Assembly (NCBI RefSeq): GCF_034421375.1
Contig: NZ_CP139779.1
Span: 992,001-1,056,000 of the forward strand
Direction of reading: 5' to 3'
Source: Microbacterium invictum
Lineage (GTDB): Bacteria > Actinomycetota > Actinomycetes > Actinomycetales > Microbacteriaceae
Length of the DNA stretch: 64,000 nt
The notes beneath the pieces were generated by a model. The model was not told where the DNA came from. It was given only the letters and a program-made list of their open reading frames with translations, and did not search any database. This document shows, in pieces, positions 17,869 through 24,874 of this stretch. The first letter of the stretch is position 1; every line of letters starts with the position of its first letter. The translations under genes and the position numbers were made by a program.

Positions 17869-18473
17869 CCTCGCTCGCGCGGCGTGGCCGAGCCGCGGCA
17901 TCCGCTCTTCTCACTCTCGCATTGGTGGGCGGGCTCGCCGCATGCTCGAACGACCCGCTCGCCGAGCAGTATCGCGAGGGGGCGAACACGGGCTTCATCG
18001 CCGGCGACTTCCGGGTCGTCGAGATCCCCGAGGCCGACCGCGGTGAGCCGGTGGCGTTCTCGGGCGTGCTCGACGACGGCTCGACGGTCACCGAAGCCGA
18101 CTACGCCGGCGAGGTGCTGGTGGTGAACTTCTGGTACGCCGCGTGCGCGCCGTGCCGGGTGGAGGCGCCGTTCCTCGAAGAGGTCAATCAGGAGTACGCC
18201 GACGACGGAGTGTCGTTCCTCGGGGTGAACACCTACGACTCGGCGCAGGCGTCGCTGGCGTTCGCCGAGACGTACGGGGTCACCTACCCCAGCGCGCTCG
18301 CCGTGGAGGACGGCTCGATCAAGCTCGCCTTCGCCGAGCGGACGCCCCTGAACGCCACGCCGACCACGCTCGTGCTCGACCGCGAGGGCCGGGTCGCCGC
18401 GCGCATCATCGGGCAGCTCGAAGACGCCTCGGTGCTCGACACCATCGTGGGCGAGCTGGCGGGGTCGGCGTGA
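17865..18473 (+). CDS. TlpA/ResA-like thioredoxin lipoprotein
   Basis: A 202-residue extracytoplasmic thiol-disulfide protein. The signal peptide ends in lipobox LAAC (Cys27), so it is membrane anchored. The redox motif CAPC is at 94-97 within VVNFWYAACAPCRVEAPF, and the cis-Pro lies in NATPTTLVLD near 165. In ResA-type systems this protein reduces the heme-binding cysteines of apocytochrome c using electrons from CcdA, encoded next with a 4-bp overlap. Confidence 0.92.
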   Translation: MTSLARRGRAAASALLTLALVGGLAACSNDPLAEQYREGANTGFIAGDFRVVEIPEADRGEPVAFSGVLDDGSTVTEADYAGEVLVVNFWYAACAPCRVEAPFLEEVNQEYADDGVSFLGVNTYDSAQASLAFAETYGVTYPSALAVEDGSIKLAFAERTPLNATPTTLVLDREGRVAARIIGQLEDASVLDTIVGELAGSA

Positions 18474-19351
18474 ACGTCACCGCGCTGATCGCCGACGGTG
18501 CCCTGTGGCTGGCGCTGCCGATCGCGGTCGCCGCAGGGCTGGTGTCGTTCCTCTCGCCGTGCGTGCTGCCGCTCGTGCCGGGGTATCTCGGGTTCATCGG
18601 CGGTGCCGTGGCGCCCCGCCCGGTCACCGCGCGTGCTCCCGCGCCGGCCGGCGCGCGGACGATCGGCCCGGACGCGGACGATTCGGCGTCGGGCGTACGC
18701 GCCTCGGCCGATTCTCCGCGCGCGGAGACGGGTGCGGCGGCCGGCGCCGAGGATGCCGGGGGCACGCAGGCTGGTCGCGGACGCCTGGTGCTCGGCACCC
18801 TGCTCTTCATCGCCGGGTTCACCGTCGTGTTCATGGCGATCAACATCTTCGGCGGCACCCTCGGGCGGTTCTTCCTCGAGTACACCGACGTCATCACGCG
18901 GGTGCTCGGCGTCGTGGTCATCCTCCTCGGCCTGGTGTTCATCGGGGTCTTCGGGTTCGCCCAGCGGATCGCGCGCCCGCAGATCCGCAGCAGCCTGGGT
19001 CTGGTCGGTGCGCCGCTTCTCGGTCTTGCGCTCGGCATCGGCTGGGCGCCCTGCATCGGCCCCACGCTGAGTGCGATCCTGGCGATGTCGTGGAACTTCG
19101 GCGACCCCGTGCGCGCCGGCATGCTCGGGCTGGCATATTCGCTCGGCCTCGGCATCCCGTTCATCCTGCTCGCCCTCGGCTTCGGCTGGGCGGCGCGATC
19201 GGTGGCGTTCCTTCGCCGGCACATCCGCACCGTCAACCTCATCGGCGGCGCCCTGCTGGTGATCCTCGGCCTGCTGATGGTCACCGGAGTGTGGACGGCC
19301 ATCATGGCGCAACTGCAGGGGGTGTTCCTCAGTGTCCCGCTCCCGCTCTGA
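18470..19351 (+). CDS. ccdA: Cytochrome c biogenesis protein CcdA
   Basis: A 293-residue membrane electron carrier that moves reducing equivalents from cytosolic thioredoxin to the ResA-like protein. The two functional cysteines lie in SFLSPCVLPLVPGYLGF (first helix) and GIGWAPCIGPTLS (fourth helix), the classic CcdA pair. Between the first and second helices is an insert of about 58 residues rich in Ala, Arg, Pro and Asp (about 46-104), absent from minimal CcdA. GTG start overlaps the preceding TGA. Confidence 0.93.
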   Translation: MNVTALIADGALWLALPIAVAAGLVSFLSPCVLPLVPGYLGFIGGAVAPRPVTARAPAPAGARTIGPDADDSASGVRASADSPRAETGAAAGAEDAGGTQAGRGRLVLGTLLFIAGFTVVFMAINIFGGTLGRFFLEYTDVITRVLGVVVILLGLVFIGVFGFAQRIARPQIRSSLGLVGAPLLGLALGIGWAPCIGPTLSAILAMSWNFGDPVRAGMLGLAYSLGLGIPFILLALGFGWAARSVAFLRRHIRTVNLIGGALLVILGLLMVTGVWTAIMAQLQGVFLSVPLPL

Positions 19352-21056
19352 CGCCGGCGCCGGTGCGGGTGCCGGTGTGGCCGCGGATCCGCTGCGGCCC
19401 TCGGACCACGCCGACTCCGGATCATCCGCACCCGACCAGCCCGCGCTCGGACTCGTCGGATGGCTGCGCTGGGCGTGGCGTCAGCTGACGTCGATGCGCA
19501 CGGCGCTCGTGCTGCTGCTGCTCCTCGCGATCGCCGCGGTGCCGGGTTCGATCTTCCCGCAGCGGAGCGCCGACCCCAACGGCGTCACGCAGTGGTTCAC
19601 GGACAACCCCGACCTGGCGCCGGTGCTCGACAACCTCAGCCTGTTCGACGTCTACATCTCGCCGTGGTTCTCGGCGATCTACATCCTGCTGTTCATCTCG
19701 CTGATCGGGTGCGTGATCCCGCGCACGAGGCACCACTGGAAGGCGTTGCGTGCGCGCCCGCCCCGCACACCCGCGCGGCTGGCGCGGCTGGACGACCATC
19801 GCGAGCGGGTCGTGCCGGTGCCGCCGGAGGATGCCGCAGATGACGCGCGCCTCGCGATCGACCTCGCACACGATCAGCTGCGCCGAGCCGGCTACCGCGT
19901 CGAGCGATACGACGACGGGCTGTCGGTGTCGGCCGAACGGGGGTACCTGCGCGAGACCGGCAATCTGCTCTTCCACGGCGCGCTCGTCGGCGTTCTGCTC
20001 GCGGTGGGGATCGGCGGCGGCTTCACCTACACCGGTCAGAGCGTGATCATCGAGGGGCGCACCTGGGTCAACTCGCTGCTGGACTACTCCTCGTTCAACC
20101 CCGGCCGCTTCGTTGATGAAGAGCAGCTCGTGCCCTACTCGATGACGCTCGAGGACTTCGAGGTGACCTACCAGCCGGTCGGCTCCAACGGCGCAGGTCA
20201 AGCGGGCGACTTCGCCGCCAACCTCACGACGCAGCTCGCGGGAGAGGCGCCGCAGGAGGGTGTGGTGCGCGTCAACGCTCCGCTCGAACTCGCCGGCGAC
20301 CGCATCTACCTCATGGGGAACGGGTACGCGCCGACCATCACCGTGCGCGATCCCGCGGGCGAGGTGGTCTTCTCCGAGGCGGTGCCCTTCCTGCCGCAGG
20401 ACACGAACATGACCTCGCTCGGCGTGGTGAAGATCCCCGACGGACTGTCGGAGCAGCTCGGCCTGGTCGGCTTCTTCTACCCCACCGAGGCGCCGCTCGA
20501 CACCGGGGCGTTCACCTCGGCCTATCCGGCGCTCATCAACCCGGTCGTCTCGCTCGACGTCTACGAGGGCGACCTCGGGATCGACGGCGGCATTCCCCGA
20601 TCGGTATACGCGCTCGACACCGGTGACATGGAGCGGCTGACCGGCGGCGACACCGGCGTCGACTCGATCCAGCTCGCCCCCGGCGACTCCGCCGACCTCC
20701 CCGGTGGACGGGGGACGATCACCTTCGAGGACGAGGCGACCGAGGGCGCGCAGGGATACGACGAGTCGGTGAAGCGCTACGTCTCGCTGTCGGTGCACCG
20801 CGACGTCGGCGCGCCCTGGGTCCTGGCGTTCTCGGTGCTCGCCATGGCCGGACTCCTCGCAGGACTTTTCGTGCCCCGGCGCCGGATGTGGGTGCGGGCG
20901 ACACCGTCGGGCGACCACGGTGGCGGTGAGGGAGCCGTGAAGCTCGAGTACGCCGGACTCGCCCGCGGGGAAGACCCGGGCCTCGCGACCGCGGTGGATC
21001 AGCTGGCCGAGCGGCATGGCTCCGCCGTGGACGGCGTGCTCCGCGAGCGCGTCTAG
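19332..21056 (+). CDS. resB: Cytochrome c biogenesis protein ResB
   Basis: A 574-residue subunit of the System II heme lyase. Hydrophobic helices lie near residues 55-75, 110-130, 210-235 and 500-520. A large extracytoplasmic domain (about 235-500) sits between the third and fourth. The LTSMRTALVLLLLLAIAAVPGSIFPQR start of the core is typical. GTG at 19332 lies inside the last codons of ccdA (20-bp overlap), so translation is coupled. It works with CcsB downstream to export heme and attach it to apocytochrome c. Confidence 0.93.
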   Translation: MSRSRSDAGAGAGAGVAADPLRPSDHADSGSSAPDQPALGLVGWLRWAWRQLTSMRTALVLLLLLAIAAVPGSIFPQRSADPNGVTQWFTDNPDLAPVLDNLSLFDVYISPWFSAIYILLFISLIGCVIPRTRHHWKALRARPPRTPARLARLDDHRERVVPVPPEDAADDARLAIDLAHDQLRRAGYRVERYDDGLSVSAERGYLRETGNLLFHGALVGVLLAVGIGGGFTYTGQSVIIEGRTWVNSLLDYSSFNPGRFVDEEQLVPYSMTLEDFEVTYQPVGSNGAGQAGDFAANLTTQLAGEAPQEGVVRVNAPLELAGDRIYLMGNGYAPTITVRDPAGEVVFSEAVPFLPQDTNMTSLGVVKIPDGLSEQLGLVGFFYPTEAPLDTGAFTSAYPALINPVVSLDVYEGDLGIDGGIPRSVYALDTGDMERLTGGDTGVDSIQLAPGDSADLPGGRGTITFEDEATEGAQGYDESVKRYVSLSVHRDVGAPWVLAFSVLAMAGLLAGLFVPRRRMWVRATPSGDHGGGEGAVKLEYAGLARGEDPGLATAVDQLAERHGSAVDGVLRERV

Positions 21057-21087
21057 CCCGCGGCTGGGTCCCCGCCCCACCCTGCCC

Positions 21088-21142
21088 GCGAGGGTGCACC
21101 TCGCTCCCCGCGAGGGTGCACTCCGTGCTCGCGAGGGTGCAC
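21088..21142. repeat. Three direct repeats of gcgagggtgcac
   Basis: Exact 12-bp copies at 21088-21099, 21110-21121 and 21131-21142 (periods 22 and 21 bp, two helical turns). They lie in the 273-bp gap between resB and ccsB. The spacing suits a protein binding three sites on one DNA face, but no factor is known. The rest of the gap (21143-21316) shows no gene. Confidence 0.7.
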
Positions 21143-21316
21143 TCGCTCGGCGACGGGGCTCAGTCCCGCCGACCAACCCCCTTCGGGCGAAGCCGCCGCG
21201 CACCGGAGGGTGACTCGTCGCGAGCGCGGATTTCTCCGCGGAGGAGTCCAGGGCGGCGAGGCGGGCGGGATGTCACGACGGCGAACCAACCCCGGCTCGG
21301 CGCTGACGCCCGCGCG

Positions 21317-21322
21317 TAGACT
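21317..21322 (+). promoter_or_regulatory. Leaderless -10 element of ccsB
   Basis: TAGACT, 7 nt before the ATG at 21330. It would give ccsB its own promoter despite operon context. Confidence 0.5.
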
Positions 21323-21329
21323 GGGATCC

Positions 21330-22361
21330 ATGCCCGACGCCGCCCTGACGCTCGATTCTGTCTCGGTTCTGCTCGTCTGGACCGCCATCGCGATCTACGC
21401 GCTCGCCTTCGTCGCCTACGCGATCGATCTCGCCCGTCGTTCGGCGTCGGCGATCGAGGAGCGGGATGCCGCGAGCGGCGCCGTCCGCGCCGAAGCGCGC
21501 GAGCTCGTCGGGGCTGCCGCCGGCGGATCGACAACGTCGGCGCGGGGCGCCGGCCCCGTGGCATCCGGTTCCGATTCGGTGTCGTGGACGCAGGCCGAGG
21601 GCGCGAAGAAGCCCCGCCTGGTGTGGGCTCGGCTCGGCACCGTGCTGACGGTGCTGGGGTTCCTCTTCCACCTGGGGGCGACCGTCACGCGCGGCATCGC
21701 CGCCGAGCGGGTGCCGTGGTCGAATATGTACGAGTTCGCCCTCACCGGGACGCTCCTCATCATCGCCGTCTACCTCGCCGCGCTTGTGCGGTCGGATCTG
21801 CGGTTCCTTGGCTCGCTCATCACCGGGCTCACGGTGCTCCTCCTCGGCGGGGCGACGCTGGCGTTCTACGTCGAGATCGTGCCGCTCATGGATCCGCTCA
21901 AGAGCGTCTGGCTGGTCATCCACGTCTTCGTCGCCTCGCTCGCGACAGCGCTGTTCGCGCTGGCGTTCGGGCTGTCGGTGCTGCAGCTCATGCAGTCGCG
22001 GCGTGAGGCGAAGGCGAAAGGGCCCGGGTTCCTCCGCACCCTGCCGCGGTCGGAGGCGCTGGAGTCCCTCGCCTACCGATTCACCATCATCGGCTTCATG
22101 TTCTGGACGTTCACCCTCATCGCCGGGGCGATCTGGGCCAACGACGCGTGGGGCCGCTACTGGGGCTTCGACACCAAGGAAGTCTGGACCTTTGTCATCT
22201 GGGTGCTCTACGCCGGGTACATCCACGCCCGCGCGACGCGCGGCTGGCGCGGCTCGCGGTCGGCGTGGCTGTCGATCATCGGCTTCGCCGCGGTGCTGTT
22301 CAACTTCACCATCGTGAACATGTTCTTCAAGGGGCTGCACGCCTACAGCGGCCTGAGCTGA
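21330..22361 (+). CDS. ccsB: Cytochrome c biogenesis protein CcsB (CcsA/ResC family)
   Basis: A 343-residue heme-handling protein of System II. The family-defining tryptophan-rich motif is at about 270-285 (WGRYWGFDTKEVWTFVIW), preceded by an external-loop His and followed by the partner His in YAGYIHARATRGWRG. Seven to eight membrane helices. A low-complexity linker (about 35-88) separates the first helix from the rest, resembling the insert in CcdA. The ATG at 21330 is chosen over upstream in-frame codons because of the promoter position and the loss of sense content upstream. Confidence 0.92.
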   Translation: MPDAALTLDSVSVLLVWTAIAIYALAFVAYAIDLARRSASAIEERDAASGAVRAEARELVGAAAGGSTTSARGAGPVASGSDSVSWTQAEGAKKPRLVWARLGTVLTVLGFLFHLGATVTRGIAAERVPWSNMYEFALTGTLLIIAVYLAALVRSDLRFLGSLITGLTVLLLGGATLAFYVEIVPLMDPLKSVWLVIHVFVASLATALFALAFGLSVLQLMQSRREAKAKGPGFLRTLPRSEALESLAYRFTIIGFMFWTFTLIAGAIWANDAWGRYWGFDTKEVWTFVIWVLYAGYIHARATRGWRGSRSAWLSIIGFAAVLFNFTIVNMFFKGLHAYSGLS

Positions 22362-22394
22362 CCGCCGCGGCGTCGCGCGCGAGTCGCGCCGCAC

Positions 22395-22457
22395 GCGCGA
22401 TCCGTCAGAAAGTGCGGTCCGGGGTGGCTCGGGCCAGCATTCTTTGACGGATCGCGC
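22395..22457. repeat. Palindromic extragenic element, copy A
   Basis: Left arm gcgcgatccgtcagaaagtg, right arm ending ttctttgacggatcgcgc. The outer 13 bp pair perfectly; inner pairing is imperfect. Same family as 22521-22580 and 57323-57383. Confidence 0.75.
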
Positions 22458-22520
22458 ACCAAACGGGGGGTCGGCCGGCCCGAGAGCAGGAGTTCGGGCG
22501 GGCGGCGGGTGGGCCGCATG

Positions 22521-22580
22521 CGCGACCCGTCAGAAAATGCGGTCCGGGGTGGGCCGGGCCGCGTTCTTTGACGGATCGCG
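22521..22580. repeat. Palindromic extragenic element, copy B
   Basis: Left arm cgcgacccgtcagaaaatgc, right arm ending ttctttgacggatcgcg. It lies 63 bp after copy A in the same orientation. Left arms match copy C; right arms match copy A. Confidence 0.75.
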
Positions 22581-22726
22581 GGCAGGACCGAGGAGGCTCG
22601 CGTGCGATGCGGGGCGGGTCAGGCCGGCGCGGGCCCGTGTGTCTTGACCGTGCGCGGTGCGGGGAGGGCGGGGGATGTCAGAGGGTTCACGGGTCGGCGA
22701 GGGGCGAGGGGCTGATTCGCCCCGGG

Positions 22727-24874
22727 TCAGGCCGGCGCGGGCGCGGCCTTCAGCGACCGGGCCGACACCGTCCGGCGACGGGTGACCGCCACGACCGTGG
22801 CGAGGAGCGCGAGGATGGTCCACACCGCGAGACCGCCGAGCCCCGCACCGAGGCCGTCCGCCGCCGTGAGGGCGGCGAGCATCCCCTGATACGCCGGGGC
22901 GGTCGGCAGCAGCGACGCGAGCGAGCTCAGCGCTCCCGGCACGGTCGAGACGACGCCGGTCGCGACGACGAGCACACCCACGAGCGCCGAGATCCACCGG
23001 CCTACACCGCCGAACACTGCGACGAGCGCCTGGTTGACCGCGGCGAAGGCGACGCCGGCGACCACGCAGACGGCGGCGTAGACCGTCCACTCGCCCCACG
23101 TGTACGAGGCCGCGAGCTGCACGATCCCGGCGATCAGCACACCCTGCACCGCGCCGATGACGGCTACGGGCAGGAATCCGCGCAGCGCCAGCAGGGCCGA
23201 CGGCGCTCGCGAGGTGAGCGCTCGCCGCGACACCGCCTGCAGCGCCACAAACGTCCCGAGCCCGCCGAACCACAGCGCGAGGGTCGACAGGAGCGGGATC
23301 GCCGAGGCGCCGAACAGGTTCTCACCCACACCCTCCGCCGCGACGGGGTCGGCCACCACCGTGGCGAGGTCGGTCGCCTCGGCGTCGGTGTAGGTCGGGA
23401 TCTCGTCGGTCGCGGTCGCGAGTCCGTCGGCGAGGCTCGTCGTGCCGTCGGCGACCTCGGCTGCGCCGTCGCTGAGCCCTTGCACGCCGTCGGCGAGCGA
23501 CTGCGCGCCCTCAGCGGCCTGGCCGGCGCCGCTCGCGAGCGCACCCGCGCCGGTGCCGATCTGGGTCGCCCCCGATGCGAGCTGGCCCGCGCCCGTCGCC
23601 GACTGGTTCGTCCCGGCCTCGAGCTGATCGAGACCCGACGCGAGCGAGTCGACGCCGTCGGCGGTCTGGCGGAACTGTCCGACGAACTGCGCGGTCGCCT
23701 CGGTGTTGAACCGCTCGAGCACCACCGGAACAGTCCCGGCATCGGTCGCCGCCTGCGTCGCCGACCCCTGCGCGATCCCCCCGACCTCAGCCGCCGACGC
23801 ACCGACGCCGCTCGCCACCGCTCCGCCGTCCACCGCGGCCGCAGCGACGCGCTCGCAGTACTCCGGGCTCGCCCCCGACGCCGCGCAGTCGGCACTCAGA
23901 CCCGCGAGCGTGCCCGAGAGCGCTCCGGCACTCTGGGCCAGGCCGCCGAGCGTCTGCGCGGCGCCGCCGACCTCGGTGGCCACGGTCACGGTCGACGCGG
24001 CCGCGACGTCCGCGAAGCCCGACACCTGCGCCGGCACCAGCCCGTCCCGCTCCAGCTGGTCGGCCCCGCCGCGCAATCCCCCCGAGATCTGCCGCGCACC
24101 GTCGGCTGCGCCGCCGATGCCGCCGCCGATCTGGACCAGACCGCTCTGCAGCGCCGAAGCGCCCTGCGACAGACCCGTCGCGCCGGTCGCGAGCTGCGAC
24201 GCCCCCGACCCGAGCTGCGAGATGCCGCCGGGCAGCTCTGCCGCGCCGTCGGCCGCCTGCGAGGCGCCGTCGGCGAGCTGGCCCGCCCCGTCGGCGAGCT
24301 GGTCGGCGCCGGTCGCCGCCTCGCCGAGCTGCTCGCCGAGCGTCGTGAACCCGAGGAAGACGTTCTCGAGGTAGGTCTCCGACAGCTGCTGCCCCACGAG
24401 CGAGGCGGCGGTGGTCGTCACCTGCGCGGTGATCGCGTCGTCGACCACGCGGCTGTCGGGCGGCGTCGTCACCTCGATCGTCGCCTGCTCGGGCGTCTCG
24501 CCCGGCTGGGTCGAGGTCGCGGCGGCCGAGAAGTTCGACGGGATCGTCACGACCGCGGCGTACGTGCCGTCGGCGAGGCCTTCGGCCGCGTCATCCTCGT
24601 TCGAGATCGTCCAGGTGAGGTTGCTCTCGAGGTCATCCGACCCCTCGACGAGCCCGGCGCTCAGCTGGCGGCCGAGTGGAACGGTCTGACCGTCGATCTC
24701 GACGGGCTCGTCCTCGTTCACGATGGCGGCGTTCAGCTGATCGAGCCGCTCGGTGGGGTTGTACAGGGCAGCGACGAGGATGCCGCCGACGATCACCGGC
24801 AGCAGCAGCACGCCGAGGATCGTCAGCCAGGTCACCGGCTTCGGGCTGCGCGCGCGTTCGAGGGGAAGGGTCAT
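22727..24874 (-). CDS. YhgE/Pip-domain membrane protein
   Basis: A 715-residue membrane protein of the YhgE/Pip (phage infection protein, EsaA-like) family. One N-terminal helix (about 15-37) is followed by a long extracytoplasmic region and five or six C-terminal helices (about 510-700). The external region holds two blocks of glycine-ended heptads, about 184-252 and about 415-485, of the type xxQLAxG. These blocks are typical of the family and may form a long helical or beta-helical stalk. It overlaps the MMPL gene by 4 bp and is translated after it. Role unknown; export of lipids or peptides with MMPL is plausible. Confidence 0.88.
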   Translation of the reverse strand: MTLPLERARSPKPVTWLTILGVLLLPVIVGGILVAALYNPTERLDQLNAAIVNEDEPVEIDGQTVPLGRQLSAGLVEGSDDLESNLTWTISNEDDAAEGLADGTYAAVVTIPSNFSAAATSTQPGETPEQATIEVTTPPDSRVVDDAITAQVTTTAASLVGQQLSETYLENVFLGFTTLGEQLGEAATGADQLADGAGQLADGASQAADGAAELPGGISQLGSGASQLATGATGLSQGASALQSGLVQIGGGIGGAADGARQISGGLRGGADQLERDGLVPAQVSGFADVAAASTVTVATEVGGAAQTLGGLAQSAGALSGTLAGLSADCAASGASPEYCERVAAAAVDGGAVASGVGASAAEVGGIAQGSATQAATDAGTVPVVLERFNTEATAQFVGQFRQTADGVDSLASGLDQLEAGTNQSATGAGQLASGATQIGTGAGALASGAGQAAEGAQSLADGVQGLSDGAAEVADGTTSLADGLATATDEIPTYTDAEATDLATVVADPVAAEGVGENLFGASAIPLLSTLALWFGGLGTFVALQAVSRRALTSRAPSALLALRGFLPVAVIGAVQGVLIAGIVQLAASYTWGEWTVYAAVCVVAGVAFAAVNQALVAVFGGVGRWISALVGVLVVATGVVSTVPGALSSLASLLPTAPAYQGMLAALTAADGLGAGLGGLAVWTILALLATVVAVTRRRTVSARSLKAAPAPA

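Larger units (their letters stand above)
22362..22726. other. Gene-free 365-bp stretch with two palindromic elements
   Basis: Lies between the convergent stop codons of ccsB and the YhgE/Pip gene. It holds the two palindromes listed separately and otherwise GC-rich sequence (22581-22726) in which no gene or RNA is seen. Confidence 0.7.

Noticed and set aside
21088..21142. Possible CRISPR array
   Set aside because: Only three 12-bp repeats with 9-10-bp spacers and no cas genes in the window.
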